A stretch of DNA of 64,000 bases from Candidatus Gastranaerophilales bacterium (lineage in GTDB: Bacteria; Cyanobacteriota; Vampirovibrionia; Gastranaerophilales; Gastranaerophilaceae), in the NCBI GenBank assembly GCA_944326425.1, contig CALVDX010000010.1, forward strand, positions 1-64,000, written 5' to 3'. The notes beneath the pieces are model-generated. The model was not told the origin of the DNA, did no database searches, and was given only the letters and a program-made list of their open reading frames with translations. Below are positions 1-10,962 of this stretch, one piece after another. Positions within the stretch are counted from its first letter, which is position 1. Every line of letters starts with the position of its first letter. The position numbers were made by a program, and so were the translations under genes.

Positions 1-692
<692 letters not shown>

Positions 693-708
693 TCAATTTC
701 CTTTTTAA

Positions 709-2418
709 TTAAGCAAGTGCTTTTCTAACTTCTTCGTTAAATATAATTCTTCCAACAGTTGTTTCTATACGTTTTCCGTGTTCATCTCTTACAACAATCT
801 TGTCGTGAAGTTTAATAACTCCTACTTCTAGCGCAGAGATTGCATCCTGGAAGTTATAGAAGTAACCTTTGACCGGCATCGACGGATCTTTTAAGATTGT
901 CAGATAGTACATACCTAATACCATATCCTGTGAAGGTGTGATAATAGGTCTGCCGTTTGCCGGAGCAAGAATATTGTTTGTTGCAAGCATTAGCATTCTT
1001 GCTTCAGTTTGAGCTTCAATTGAAAGAGGTACGTGAACAGCCATTTGGTCACCGTCGAAGTCAGCGTTGAACGCAGTACATACTAACGGGTGAAGCTGAA
1101 TAGCACGACCTTCAACCAACTTGGGCTCAAATGCCTGAATACCAAGTCTGTGAAGGGTCGGAGCACGGTTTAACATAACCGGGTGCCCTTCAATAATCTC
1201 TTCAAGGATATCCCAGACTTTTGCTTCAGAACGTTCAATCATTTTCTTTGCTGATTTAATATTTTGAACATGACCACGTTCAATTAATTTATTAACAACA
1301 AACGGTTTAAATAATTCTATAGCCATTTCTTTAGGTAACCCGCATTGATTTAACTTCAATGACGGACCTACAACAATAACTGAACGGCCGGAATAGTCAA
1401 CACGTTTACCTAACAGGTTTTGACGGAAACGCCCCTGTTTACCTTCAATAATATTAGAAAGAGATTTCAATGCTCTGTTATTAGGGCCTACAACCGTTCT
1501 TCCGCGTCTGCCGTTATCAATAAGAGCGTCAACAGCTTCCTGAAGCATACGTTTTTCGTTTCTGACTATAATTTCAGGCGCACCCATTTCCAATAATCTT
1601 TGTAAACGGTTATTCCTGTTTATAACTCTTCTGTATAAATCATTTAAATCAGATGTAGCAAATCTGCCGCCGTCCAACTGAACCATTGGTCTTAAATCAG
1701 GCGGTGTAACAGGAAGTACATCCATAATCATCCACGTCGGCTCTGTCTCAGAAGAAATTAAAGAGTCAAGGAGTCTTAATCTTTTAATTAATTTCCCCTT
1801 CTTTTGTACAGAAGTAACATGACCTGCTAATTCCGTTCTTATGGATTCAGCAAGTTCATGAATATTGATTTCAGCCAAAAGCTCTTTAATAGCCTCAGCA
1901 CCAATACCAACTTTTAAAGTGGTTTCTTCATTTTCCATCAAATAATCTTCGTATTCTTCTTCAGAGAGAAGCTGCAGCTTCTTGAAATTAGAATCACCCG
2001 GATCAATAACAACATAGTTATTAAAGTAAATAACCTGTTCTAAATCCTTTAATGACATTTCAAGAAGCAAACCGAGATATGACGGAATACCCTTTAAAAA
2101 CCAGATATGAGATACCGGAGCAGCAAGTTTAATATGTCCCATTCTGTGTCGCCTTACCTTAGAATCAGTAACTTCAACACCGCAGCGTTCGCATATAATA
2201 CCTTTATGTCTAACGCGTTTATACTTCCCGCAATAGCATTCCCAGTCCTTAGTAGGCCCGAAAATTCTTTCGCAGAACAAGCCGTCGCGTTCCGGTTTAA
2301 GAGTTCTATAGTTAATAGTTTCAGGTTTAGTAACCTCGCCGTATGACCACTTCAAAATCCTTTCCGGTGAAGCGATACTTATACGTATATAATCAAAATA
2401 ATCAATACTTGTAGACAA
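709..2418 (-). CDS. rpoC1: RNA polymerase gamma subunit (RpoC1, N-terminal half of beta')
   Basis: This is the N-terminal half of beta', 569 aa, called gamma in cyanobacteria. It has the N-terminal Cys zinc site (CYCGKYK...CERCG) and the absolutely conserved NADFDGDQ motif at about residues 449-456, whose three Asp residues hold the catalytic magnesium. The start is TTG at 2418 with GGAG eight bases upstream; a nearby ATG at 2424 is out of frame. The gene lies 16 bases after rpoB and 28 bases before rpoC2. The split form is established for Cyanobacteria and their non-photosynthetic sisters, and is the best lineage marker in the window. Confidence 0.97.
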   Translation of the reverse strand: MSTSIDYFDYIRISIASPERILKWSYGEVTKPETINYRTLKPERDGLFCERIFGPTKDWECYCGKYKRVRHKGIICERCGVEVTDSKVRRHRMGHIKLAAPVSHIWFLKGIPSYLGLLLEMSLKDLEQVIYFNNYVVIDPGDSNFKKLQLLSEEEYEDYLMENEETTLKVGIGAEAIKELLAEINIHELAESIRTELAGHVTSVQKKGKLIKRLRLLDSLISSETEPTWMIMDVLPVTPPDLRPMVQLDGGRFATSDLNDLYRRVINRNNRLQRLLEMGAPEIIVRNEKRMLQEAVDALIDNGRRGRTVVGPNNRALKSLSNIIEGKQGRFRQNLLGKRVDYSGRSVIVVGPSLKLNQCGLPKEMAIELFKPFVVNKLIERGHVQNIKSAKKMIERSEAKVWDILEEIIEGHPVMLNRAPTLHRLGIQAFEPKLVEGRAIQLHPLVCTAFNADFDGDQMAVHVPLSIEAQTEARMLMLATNNILAPANGRPIITPSQDMVLGMYYLTILKDPSMPVKGYFYNFQDAISALEVGVIKLHDKIVVRDEHGKRIETTVGRIIFNEEVRKALA

Positions 2419-2434
2419 TTTTCATTCTCCTTTA

Positions 2435-5400
2435 TTAATCACCGAGTGTAGTTGATGTTTCAAAGAAATTGATATTTAACAATTCAGAATCTATATCCGA
2501 AAGAGTTCTCTTCGGAGCAGCTTTTCTGATATCATCCATATCACTCATCAAATCAACTTCTGTCCCGTTTTTCTTAGCAACAGTAATGTCCAGACCGATA
2601 CTTTGTAATTCTCTTACAAGCACCTTGAACGATTCAGGGATACCCGGTCTCGGGATGTTGTCCCCTTTAACAATTGATTCGTAAGCGCGGTTACGACCGT
2701 TAACATCATCGGACTTAATAGTAAGCATTTCTTGAAGAGTATAAGCTGCGCCATAAGCTTCAAGAGCCCAAACTTCCATTTCACCGAATCTTTGACCGCC
2801 GAATTGTGCCTTACCGCCCAGCGGTTGTTGTGTTACCAGTGAGTAAGGTCCGGTACTTCTTGCGTGAATCTTATCATCAACAAGGTGAACAAGTTTAAGA
2901 ATATATGACAGACCTACAGCAATAGGTTCATCAAATCTTTCACCTGTTCTTCCGTCAATAAGATAAACTTTACCGTCTTCTCTTACCCAATCGCAGCCAG
3001 ACTCTTTTATACCTCTTAACAGTTCAGCCTTTGTTGCGATTTCTGATTGGTTTTCGCCGTATCTTTCATCGAAAGAGGGGGCTTCGTAGTGTTCTTTAGT
3101 CAGGTATGATGCAAGCCCGAGCAAGCATTCATAAGTTTGACCAACGTTCATACGGGAAGGAACACCCAGCGGGTTAAGAACTATATCAACCGGTGTACCG
3201 TCAGGTAAGAAAGGCATGTCTTCTTTAGGAAGAATTCTAGAAACAATACCTTTGTTTCCGTGACGTCCTGAAAGTTTATCCCCGACAGAAACCTTACGTT
3301 TTTGAGCGATATAAACTCTGATAACCGTATTTGCACCCGGCGGTAATTCGTCACCCTTTTCTCTGTCAAATACTTTAACGTCAAGAACTCTGCCGCCTTC
3401 CCCATGTGGTACTCTTAAAGAATTATCCTTAACATCGCGTGCTTTTTCAGCGAAGATTGCCCTTAAAAGTTTTTCTTCAGGCGGATGTTCAGATTCACCC
3501 TTCGGAGTAACTTTACCAACAAGAATATCATCGGCATAAACTCTTGCACCGATACGAACAATACCACGTTCATCAAGGTGTCTTAACGCATCTTCAGATA
3601 CGTTAGGAATTTCACGGGTAATTTCTTCCGGTCCTAGTTTAGTTTGTCTTGCATCTATTTCCAATTTTTCAATGTGGATTGATGTAAATACATCATCGTG
3701 TACACATCTTTCAGAAAGAAGGATAGCATCTTCGAAGTTATACCCTTCCCAGGGCATATACGCTACAAGAACGTTTTTACCGAGTGAAAGTTCGCCGCAG
3801 CTTGTTGCTGCACCATCAGCAATTACATCACCGGCATTAACCTTATCACCTTCGTGAACAATCGGTCTCTGGTTAATACAGGTATCCTGGTTAGAACGAA
3901 CGTATTTCATCAAAGTATGTAAGTGCTGCTTACCATGAACATCGCGGATAATAATCTCTTCACCGACAACTCTTTCAACAACACCGTCAGCTTTTGCAAC
4001 AACAACCATACCAGAGTCTTTTGCAGCCCGTGCTTCCAGACCGGTACCAACAACAGGACGCTCTGTAATAAACAGAGGTACAGCCTGACGCTGCATGTTT
4101 GATCCCATCAACGCACGGTTAGCATCATCGTGTTCAATAAACGGAATCATTGATGTTGCAACAGAAATAATCTGAATAGGACATACACCGACAAAGTCTA
4201 CTTTGCTGGATTCAGACATTGTAAATTCAGAACGGTAACGTACAGGAACCTGTTCGTTCTTGAATGAACCATCCGAATTTAACTGAACATCGGCAGGCGC
4301 ACACCTGTAGTTTTCATCTTCATCTGCAGTCATATAAACAACTTCGTCTGTAACCTTACCATCCTTAACAACAAAGAACGGAGATTCAACGAAACCGTAA
4401 TCATTAACTCTTGCGTGAGTAGCAAGTGAACCAATCAAACCTGCATTAGGACCTTCCGGAGTTTCTACCGGACAAATACGTCCGTAGTGTGACGGGTGGA
4501 TGTCACGAACAGCGAACCCTGCACGTTCTCTTTGCAAACCGCCGGGCCCTAAAGCTGATACACGTCTTTTGTGTGTTAATTCAGCAAGCGGGTTGGTTTG
4601 ATCCATAAACTGTGATAATTGTGAAGAACCGAAAAATTCCTTTAAAGACGCGACCAACGGTTTTGTATTTAAAAGGTTTAACGGAGTTAATGTTTCTGAA
4701 TCCTGAAGAGTCATTCTTTCTTTAACGATTCTTTCAATTCTTGACAAACCAACTCTGAATTGGTTTTGAAGCAGCTCACCGACCGAACGGATTCTTCTGT
4801 TACCCAAGTGGTCGATATCATCAAGAGTACCTTCATCATAAGTAAGATTAATTAAGTATTCGATTGATGCAACGATATCCTGAACAGTAAGCGTACGTTG
4901 GTTTTTAGAAATATTTAAATTAAGTTTTTTATTTAATTTGTAACGACCAACCCTGCCGATATCGTATTTCTTTTCATCAAAAAATCTTGCTTCCAAAATT
5001 TGGCGGCCGCCTGCAGCTGATGCAGGGTCACCCGGGCGAAGCTTTTTGTATACCTCAATTAATGCTTCATCAGTAGTTTCAGTTGTGTCCTTGTCTAAAG
5101 TCTTTTTCAAGAATTCAAAGTGGGTAAACAGTGTTTCCATCTCTGAAACAGTAATACCCATTGCCTTAAGCAATGTAGTAGCAAGGATTTTTCTGTTTTT
5201 ATCTATCTTTACGTAAATTAAATCATTTGAATCTGTTTCGATTTTCAACCATGCCCCGCGGTTAGGAATCATGGTTGCATTATAAAGGCGTTTACCTGTC
5301 GGAGAAATTTCTCTCTTAAAGTAAACACCCGGTGAGCGAACGATTTGCGATACAATAACACGTTCAGCACCGTTTACAATAAACGTACCTTTATCAGTCA

Positions 5401-5749
5401 TTGTCGGGATATCACCGATATAAACTTCTTGTTCCTTAATTTCCCCGCTGTCACGGTTAACAAGTCTTACCATAACACGGAGCTGCTTTGCATAAGTAGC
5501 ATCGTGGATACGGGCTTCTTCAACAGTATACTTTGCATTATCAAAAGTATAATTAGGCAAAAAATGAAGTTCTAACCTGCCAGTATAGTCTTTTACAGGG
5601 CTAAACGCAAGAAGCTCTTCCTTTAAACCTTCTTTAAGAAACCATTCAAACGATTTCTTCTGCACGTCAATTAAATCCGGTAAATCATCCAATCTTGTAT
5701 TTGGAATGCCCATCGGAGTTACTCTTTTTGCATATTTCGTTGTCGACAT
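2435..5749 (-). CDS. rpoB: DNA-directed RNA polymerase subunit beta
   Basis: This is the complete 1104-aa beta subunit of RNA polymerase. It has the rifampicin-pocket segment [13 protein letters not shown]...[14 protein letters not shown] at about residues 370-402, with the Asp, His and Ser positions usually altered in resistant mutants unchanged. It also has the [17 protein letters not shown] segment and the C-terminal clamp region before rpoC1. The length fits the short cyanobacterial form without large lineage insertions. No rplJ/rplL genes lie upstream; instead a divergent gene of unknown function begins at 6034. A -35/-10 pair and an HLR1-type box lie upstream, so rpoB starts its own operon here. 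Confidence 0.98.
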   Translation of the reverse strand: MSTTKYAKRVTPMGIPNTRLDDLPDLIDVQKKSFEWFLKEGLKEELLAFSPVKDYTGRLELHFLPNYTFDNAKYTVEEARIHDATYAKQLRVMVRLVNRDSGEIKEQEVYIGDIPTMTDKGTFIVNGAERVIVSQIVRSPGVYFKREISPTGKRLYNATMIPNRGAWLKIETDSNDLIYVKIDKNRKILATTLLKAMGITVSEMETLFTHFEFLKKTLDKDTTETTDEALIEVYKKLRPGDPASAAGGRQILEARFFDEKKYDIGRVGRYKLNKKLNLNISKNQRTLTVQDIVASIEYLINLTYDEGTLDDIDHLGNRRIRSVGELLQNQFRVGLSRIERIVKERMTLQDSETLTPLNLLNTKPLVASLKEFFGSSQLSQFMDQTNPLAELTHKRRVSALGPGGLQRERAGFAVRDIHPSHYGRICPVETPEGPNAGLIGSLATHARVNDYGFVESPFFVVKDGKVTDEVVYMTADEDENYRCAPADVQLNSDGSFKNEQVPVRYRSEFTMSESSKVDFVGVCPIQIISVATSMIPFIEHDDANRALMGSNMQRQAVPLFITERPVVGTGLEARAAKDSGMVVVAKADGVVERVVGEEIIIRDVHGKQHLHTLMKYVRSNQDTCINQRPIVHEGDKVNAGDVIADGAATSCGELSLGKNVLVAYMPWEGYNFEDAILLSERCVHDDVFTSIHIEKLEIDARQTKLGPEEITREIPNVSEDALRHLDERGIVRIGARVYADDILVGKVTPKGESEHPPEEKLLRAIFAEKARDVKDNSLRVPHGEGGRVLDVKVFDREKGDELPPGANTVIRVYIAQKRKVSVGDKLSGRHGNKGIVSRILPKEDMPFLPDGTPVDIVLNPLGVPSRMNVGQTYECLLGLASYLTKEHYEAPSFDERYGENQSEIATKAELLRGIKESGCDWVREDGKVYLIDGRTGERFDEPIAVGLSYILKLVHLVDDKIHARSTGPYSLVTQQPLGGKAQFGGQRFGEMEVWALEAYGAAYTLQEMLTIKSDDVNGRNRAYESIVKGDNIPRPGIPESFKVLVRELQSIGLDITVAKKNGTEVDLMSDMDDIRKAAPKRTLSDIDSELLNINFFETSTTLGD

Positions 5750-5860
5750 TAAATCACCTCATCTATTCTAATGGTGTACATAAACTATATAAAAAATGTA
5801 TATTTGCTATATTATTTTGTTCTTTTCGGACTAAATCCCCATACATACGCATGTTCTCTA

Positions 5861-5888
5861 ATCGTACTACTTAAAAATTTCCCGTCAA
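5861..5888 (-). promoter_or_regulatory. Likely sigma-70 promoter of rpoB-rpoC1-rpoC2
   Basis: On the minus strand TTGACG (5883-5888) is followed after 16 bases by TACGAT (5861-5866). Transcription would begin near 5854, giving a leader of about 105 bases before rpoB. This is inferred from consensus only. Confidence 0.5.
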
Positions 5889-5915
5889 GATTAAATGTAT
5901 ATACTACAATCATTG

Positions 5916-5933
5916 TTTACAAAATTTTACATA
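5916..5933 (-). promoter_or_regulatory. HLR1-type direct-repeat box facing rpoB
   Basis: Two exact half-sites, TTTACAAA and TTTACATA on the plus strand, are separated by two bases. They match the cyanobacterial HLR1 consensus (G/T)TTACA(A/T)(A/T)-N2-repeat bound by RpaB. Read toward rpoB the box has the same orientation as the other boxes in this window, and it sits about 60-80 bases upstream of the inferred rpoB start, a position compatible with activation. The binding protein is inferred. Confidence 0.6.
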
Positions 5934-5964
5934 TTTTTTGTAAATTTTTATTAAGAAAGCGCTC

Positions 5965-5982
5965 TATGTAACAATTTGTAAA
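5965..5982 (+). promoter_or_regulatory. HLR1-type box upstream of the 6034 gene
   Basis: TATGTAAC and TTTGTAAA are separated by two bases; read on the opposite strand both are perfect HLR1 half-sites. The box ends 52 bases before the start codon. It is followed by TAGCAAAATTTTT and a TATAAG/TTTAATAA stretch that resembles the sequence after the boxes at 13359 and 25799, so it probably overlaps or abuts the promoter. Confidence 0.6.
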
Positions 5983-6033
5983 AAAAATAGCAAAATTTTT
6001 CTATAAGAAGCTTTAATAAAACAGGAAAAAATC

Positions 6034-6981
6034 ATGCATATCACACCGATAACATATAGTACCAATAATTACCACAGAGCACCCGCAGCAGCATCTCCGG
6101 CAAGAAATACCCCCGTATTTAAAGCGTTACAGCCAAGCAGTACCCTTAATAAAACTGATTTAGAATTTGTAAAAAATATTTTAAACAAATGTCTTTACGG
6201 GAAAAAATCTATGCTCGCCGATCCGGATTTCAAAATAGAACTTGTCGGGAAGATGGTGTTGTTGGAGAACTTTTATAAAAATTATGATTCAGCAGGCAGA
6301 ATTGAAGGAATATGCGAAGAACTCGTTTATAAAACAGGAAAAATTTTTAGCAGACATTTTAAAAATAAGTATAATATAAATGCTGTCAATGCAGTAACAT
6401 CAGAATACGGAATGATACACAACTTTTTAATTTTTACACCTAAAACAAAAGAATCCGATGAAACAATTGCATCTTTACTAAAAGTCTCAAAGCATCTGAA
6501 AGTCTTAACTGATTATATGGAAAATGCTGTATCAGACAGAGATTTAATAAATGCTGCATACATAAAACTGCAAATGTCAAAACTAGAACTCAAACATAAA
6601 TATTTTGATAATTGTACTATAGTAGATCCAAGCCTGAAAAAAATTCTTCCGTTTACATCGGAAGAGGCAAAAAAATTATACCCGAAAATCAAATTTGTAT
6701 ACGGAATAAACGATTTTAACCCGCTGGAAGAAAAAGATTTATTAATATTGATTGATAAAAGCAGCTCTCCGCTCGGCTTAGTTAAGGATATAGCACCGGA
6801 AGCTTTATGTCATGGTTTTAGCGAAAAAGATTTAATATCACTTGAAATAACAAGTAAAGCCAATGCTCAAATATCTGTGTACAATATATCAGGGAAAGAG
6901 ATTAAGAAAAACATTTTGGATGTCTTGCCTGAAAAACATATTCTAAAAGATTTTTATAACAGAATGAACAATAAACAGTAA
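6034..6981 (+). CDS. Conserved-looking protein of unknown function (315 aa)
   Basis: I do not recognise a family. The protein is soluble and lysine-rich, with a flexible Asn/Ala/Pro-rich N terminus of about 35 residues ending in PVFKAL, followed by a mixed helical region. There is no signal peptide or membrane segment. Coding is supported by consistent codon use, an aggaaaa ribosome site before the ATG, and a promoter region holding an HLR1-type box. The gene is divergent from rpoB and convergent with the SLH gene, so it is monocistronic. The N-terminal F-containing tag (VFKAL) resembles short motifs in other lineage-specific proteins here (IAFQRRL at 18490, PAFSGL at 32003). Function unknown. 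Confidence 0.75.
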   Translation: MHITPITYSTNNYHRAPAAASPARNTPVFKALQPSSTLNKTDLEFVKNILNKCLYGKKSMLADPDFKIELVGKMVLLENFYKNYDSAGRIEGICEELVYKTGKIFSRHFKNKYNINAVNAVTSEYGMIHNFLIFTPKTKESDETIASLLKVSKHLKVLTDYMENAVSDRDLINAAYIKLQMSKLELKHKYFDNCTIVDPSLKKILPFTSEEAKKLYPKIKFVYGINDFNPLEEKDLLILIDKSSSPLGLVKDIAPEALCHGFSEKDLISLEITSKANAQISVYNISGKEIKKNILDVLPEKHILKDFYNRMNNKQ

Positions 6982-7012
6982 AAAAGAGGCTAGCCATAAT
7001 ATATGGCTAACC
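6980..7012 (-). terminator. Intrinsic terminator of the SLH gene
   Basis: On the minus strand a 10-base stem (GGTTAGCCAT / ATGGCTAGCC, one G-T pair, 5-base loop) is followed by TCTTTTTT. It lies just after the stop of the SLH gene and also sits at the 3' end of the convergent gene. Confidence 0.7.
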
Positions 7013-7033
7013 CCGGAAGCGAACGACTACTCA

Positions 7034-8989
7034 CTATTCGCTGCACCCGAAAGCTATTGTAACGTGTTCTCTCGGATTAATAGAAGATATTTTGTATCCT
7101 TTTGCATCTACAAGGTATGCAACTTCGTCACCTGTAGACTGTAATAAGCCAAAGGTACCGGAAAGTGCAGTTCTGGTAACATCGATAGGCGCCTTAACAG
7201 TTTGGTATAAAGCACCGCCGAAGCTTCTTGCCGACGCGCCAAATTGTCCCTGGAAGATATCACCTAACGCAATACCTGTTCCGTTAGAAACATTTTCTAC
7301 AGCATTACCAAGGTTAGAAAGCATACCGCCGGTAGTTCTGCCGACTATACCAACCATAGACCCTGCCCAGGTGAATGGGGCTGTTACAAGTCTGGCTACA
7401 ATATTTGGCTGCTTAGAACAATCCACTTGAGCTGTAAGTATTTGACGCGGTAATTTTGCTTTACAGCCATTGTTGCTTATATCTGTAAATGCCAATTTTA
7501 ACGCACCCTTTTGACAACCTGAAGGTCTTACAACTTCTACAACTTTACCTGTTACTTTAGACCCGCACGGGAAACATTGCCCGTCTATAGTAACATCTTC
7601 TAAAGTTGTAGCTGCAAAGATTTGACCGACATGAGATGATTTAGCGTTTATTTCATCAAGAAACTTAAGTTCGAGGGTTGGAATTTTTACAATTTCTTCA
7701 TTTTCTACATAAGCCTTTTTATCCGTCGGGCAAATAGGGCATGTATCATTAGCCGTTTGCGGATTTGTGTCATATCCCATTGCAACACGAACATTTTGAA
7801 GCATTGATGCAATTTCTGCACGTGTAGCTTCAGCGTAAGGTCTAATCATCTTAGAATTTGGTGATGATTTAAGAGCACCGCTCTCTAAAGCCTTTGCAAT
7901 CGGAATACGTGCCCATTCAGGAACAGATGCACCGTCTGAATAGCAAGATAACACCTGTTGCGCCTTTGCAGCATCCATTTCTATATTAATACCTTTTGAC
8001 AAGGCACATAACGCTTCTGCTCTGGTTACATTATTGTTCGGTTTAAATAAGCCGTCCGGATATCCTTTGAGAAGGTTTTCATGAACAGCCTTAGCAATGA
8101 CAGAATTTGCCCAGTGAGAAACGGGAACATCGCTAAATAATGCTTCTGTACCGCATCCGCAGTCATTTTTATTAAAGCCTTTTACAATCATTGTTGCAAA
8201 TTCCGCACGGCTGATATTTTTTGAAGGCTTAAACATCCTGTCAGGGTAACCAACAACAACATCATTCATAGCAAGTTTATCAATTTCACATGATGCCCAA
8301 TAGTTGTTAGGAACATCGGGGAACATATTCATGCTTGGCATATCAGCGGCCGCACCGGTGACATTATTGAATTGAGATAAGTCAAGCGGAACCATAGTTT
8401 TTTTGATAGCCTGTATAGAGTTTGCCGTACTAATTTGTATTGGACATCCATTACCGTCCATTTTTCTTTCATCCCTAAGAATAGGTACACCATTATGTGC
8501 CACAGGTGAATCATTTAAGCACGGAATATCAGTAGCAGCACCTGTCATTGTTCCTTCCGGTAAGACTGCAGCACCCATTGTAGTGCTGTTTAAACCGTGG
8601 GTTCCAACAGTAAAACCGCCTTCGCCCCTATAAGTTGCGGCCGAACTGGTACATTCACCGATGTAATTATTTGACCCGTAAATAGCATTAGGGTATGCAT
8701 ATACCTGGTTCATCGAGCACCTTGGTACAGCCGATGCATTAGGACAAACTGCACATGATGGTACAGCCGGTTCTTCACAACTCGGAGCATCACATCCGCA
8801 GCTGGGCTGCTCAGTCTGGCAAGGACATGCTTGACCCGTTACAACCGGAATGTCTTCTGCCGGGCAGCATGATGATTCTGTGACTACAGGTCGTTGGTCA
8901 CAGGGGCAGGCTGCCATTGCATTATTAAACGAACACGTTGCTATTCCAACGGCAATTGCAGCTGCCACAGTCAGTTTTTTTATCGTCAT
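7034..8989 (-). CDS. Secreted SLH-domain surface protein with Cys-rich N terminus
   Basis: A 651-aa exported protein. It starts with a classic signal peptide (MTIKKLTVAAAIAVGIATCSFNN, cleavage near NAMA). A Cys/Pro-rich stretch follows at about residues 27-90, with many CxC and CC pairs. Three S-layer homology repeats run from about 215 to 410, each with the FxDVPxxxWAxxxI...GYPDxxFKPxxxxxRAE pattern; the third is degenerate. The C-terminal 200 residues look like a beta-rich region plus a hydrophobic helical segment (APFTWAGSMVGIVGR). In cyanobacteria SLH domains anchor outer-membrane proteins to peptidoglycan, so an envelope role is likely. The start has a strong AAGGAGG. A terminator follows the gene. 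Confidence 0.88.
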   Translation of the reverse strand: MTIKKLTVAAAIAVGIATCSFNNAMAACPCDQRPVVTESSCCPAEDIPVVTGQACPCQTEQPSCGCDAPSCEEPAVPSCAVCPNASAVPRCSMNQVYAYPNAIYGSNNYIGECTSSAATYRGEGGFTVGTHGLNSTTMGAAVLPEGTMTGAATDIPCLNDSPVAHNGVPILRDERKMDGNGCPIQISTANSIQAIKKTMVPLDLSQFNNVTGAAADMPSMNMFPDVPNNYWASCEIDKLAMNDVVVGYPDRMFKPSKNISRAEFATMIVKGFNKNDCGCGTEALFSDVPVSHWANSVIAKAVHENLLKGYPDGLFKPNNNVTRAEALCALSKGINIEMDAAKAQQVLSCYSDGASVPEWARIPIAKALESGALKSSPNSKMIRPYAEATRAEIASMLQNVRVAMGYDTNPQTANDTCPICPTDKKAYVENEEIVKIPTLELKFLDEINAKSSHVGQIFAATTLEDVTIDGQCFPCGSKVTGKVVEVVRPSGCQKGALKLAFTDISNNGCKAKLPRQILTAQVDCSKQPNIVARLVTAPFTWAGSMVGIVGRTTGGMLSNLGNAVENVSNGTGIALGDIFQGQFGASARSFGGALYQTVKAPIDVTRTALSGTFGLLQSTGDEVAYLVDAKGYKISSINPREHVTIAFGCSE

Positions 8990-9105
8990 TTTTACCTCCT
9001 TTTTCTCAGATACACTCTTTCCGAGAAAACTAACTTCTAAATTATGTGTTTGTTTAGAATGAAAATCATTACCTTATACGGGTATACAGTTGGAGTATTT
9101 AAGTT

Positions 9106-9111
9106 TATAAT
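9106..9111 (+). promoter_or_regulatory. -10 box of the DUF3326 gene; transcript probably leaderless
   Basis: A perfect TATAAT lies 7 bases before the ATG at 9119, and no ribosome-binding sequence separates them. Transcription would begin at or within a base or two of the start codon. Inferred from sequence only. Confidence 0.45.
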
Positions 9112-9118
9112 TATAGAT

Positions 9119-10069
9119 ATGGAAAAAAAATTAGGAGCTTTTATTGTACCAACGGGTATAGGTGCATCAATAGGCGGATTTGCCGGTGATGCCTCTGTTT
9201 ATGCACGCAAGATTGCCGAAAAAGCAAAACTGATTGTTAATCCCAACGTAGTCAATGCAGGCTGTTTTTCCGGAATTACATCCAATATGCTTTATGTTGA
9301 GGGGTATGCAATTGATGAGTTTTTTAAAGGGAACTTAACCTTACTTCCTAAAAAAAATAACAAAATAGGGGTTTTATTTGACAAAGCAATTTCTAAAGAA
9401 GTACTAAATGTTCATATAAATACTATTAACGCTGTAAAAACAGTTTACGGAGTAAATATATCAGAATATGTAATAACAGATGAAGAGGCCGGCATTTATT
9501 TTGAAAATAAAGGAAACCATTCGACAGGCGGGATTAAAAATCCTGAGACACTAATAAAATCAGCTGAAAGCCTTATTAAAAACGGGGCCGAAGCTATTGC
9601 TGTTATTTGCCGTTTCGAGGAAGATAACTCTACAGATTATGCTGAGGGTATCGGTGTAGATCCAATTGGTGGTGTAGAAGCAATAATTTCCCACTATATA
9701 ACAAGGGAGTTAAGAATACCGTGTGCGCATTCACCGGCATTTGATGATATTACTATACCTACAAGTATAGTTGATCCGCGCTGTTCAGCAGAGTATATTA
9801 CACCGACTTTCCTTCCATGTATATTGCTTGGGCTGCAAAATGCACCCGCTATAAACACTGACAGGGGATTTACTATTAATGATTTAGACTTCTTACTTAT
9901 GCCGTATAATGCATTAGGTTCAATTCCTGTTTTTGAAGCTTTGAAGCGAAACATTCCGGTATATGCGGTAAAAGAAAATATTACGCTTTTAAATGTAACA
10001 AGTGATAGAATAAATGGAAAATGTGGTATAGTATATACATACGAAGAATTTCTGGAGGGCTTACAATGA
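9119..10069 (+). CDS. DUF3326 family protein
   Basis: A 316-aa protein matching what I recall of the DUF3326 family of cyanobacteria and plants. The N terminus GAFIVPTGIGASIGGFAGDASVYARKIA and the following NPNVVNAGC are its signature. The family's biochemical role is not established to my knowledge. I chose the ATG at 9119 over the upstream in-frame ATG at 9044 because family members begin a few residues before the IPTGIGA motif and because a TATAAT lies inside the longer version. The stop codon overlaps the next gene's start (ATGA), so the two are translationally coupled. There is no membrane segment. Confidence 0.8.
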   Translation: MEKKLGAFIVPTGIGASIGGFAGDASVYARKIAEKAKLIVNPNVVNAGCFSGITSNMLYVEGYAIDEFFKGNLTLLPKKNNKIGVLFDKAISKEVLNVHINTINAVKTVYGVNISEYVITDEEAGIYFENKGNHSTGGIKNPETLIKSAESLIKNGAEAIAVICRFEEDNSTDYAEGIGVDPIGGVEAIISHYITRELRIPCAHSPAFDDITIPTSIVDPRCSAEYITPTFLPCILLGLQNAPAINTDRGFTINDLDFLLMPYNALGSIPVFEALKRNIPVYAVKENITLLNVTSDRINGKCGIVYTYEEFLEGLQ

Positions 10070-10935
10070 AAAAAGCATTTACGTTTGCAGAAGTACTAAT
10101 AGTCCTGATGATTATAGGGATTTTAATTGCTCTTTGCATGGGCGCCGGACAAGTAAGCTTACGGAATGCATATAACTTATATTTTTACAGAACTTATTCT
10201 GCTTTAACCACAGCATTCGATAACTATTTATATATGAAAAAACATGAAGAAACTGTTCAGGAAGTTGATCCGGAAACAGGACAAATAGTTTCTAAAATAA
10301 AAGGCAAACCTGATATGGCCTCACCTTTTCAGTCACATTTTTATGAACTGATAAATGATGATTACCGAATCGGAACAGAAGATACTACTGCTTTTCAGGC
10401 TACAAATGCTGCAGGAGACCCGTTCTGGGATTATGGTATCGTAACAATTCCAACAGTAAAAACTAAAGATAACGAGGAAGGCAACATGTACTATAAAGTA
10501 GTATTCCATTGCGGATACCTTAAACAAGCCTATGAAGACAAAGAACAAGGCGACCCGTCAGGCTATGGTCCGTTAATGATTATTATAGGAAGCAGTACAT
10601 CTCAAGATGGCCCCTTCAGTCTTTCACCTGATGAAGCAAAAATAAACGTTGTTGATAATGTTGAAGTTCTTCCGGCTTATGCGGATAATGGAACAATAGG
10701 TCGTTTAATGGCTGCAGAGGAAGGTGCTACCCAGCCTAAATATGAGCCCGTATTTCCGAGAACATACAGAGAAGCACTCTGTGCAACCTGGAATCCGGAA
10801 GATGACAATTCTATTTTAAACCACCCAACCGCACAATTTAGTATATCGACTTACTGTTCAGGAGTTGCAGGTACGAGTGCGGAAAGATTCAAAGACGGAA
10901 CAGTTAAACTTATCCCGCCAAGAAATTTGAGATAA
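10066..10935 (+). CDS. Type IV pilin-like protein (prepilin-type N terminus)
   Basis: A 289-aa protein with the N-terminal methylation signature KKAFTFAEVLIVLMIIGILIAL. It has a short positive leader, a predicted cleavage before the Phe, the Glu at +5 of the mature protein, and a hydrophobic helix. Here the residue before the cleavage site is Ala where Gly is usual. The rest is a globular pseudopilin- or minor-pilin-like domain with several cysteines. The ATG at 10066 overlaps the DUF3326 stop and has GGAGG upstream; longer in-frame starts lack this. It probably belongs to a type IV pilus or type II secretion-like apparatus whose other genes are not in this window. Confidence 0.85.
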   Translation: MKKAFTFAEVLIVLMIIGILIALCMGAGQVSLRNAYNLYFYRTYSALTTAFDNYLYMKKHEETVQEVDPETGQIVSKIKGKPDMASPFQSHFYELINDDYRIGTEDTTAFQATNAAGDPFWDYGIVTIPTVKTKDNEEGNMYYKVVFHCGYLKQAYEDKEQGDPSGYGPLMIIIGSSTSQDGPFSLSPDEAKINVVDNVEVLPAYADNGTIGRLMAAEEGATQPKYEPVFPRTYREALCATWNPEDDNSILNHPTAQFSISTYCSGVAGTSAERFKDGTVKLIPPRNLR

Positions 10936-10962
10936 TTAACTTTAGTAAAAAAGCCATAAGCC

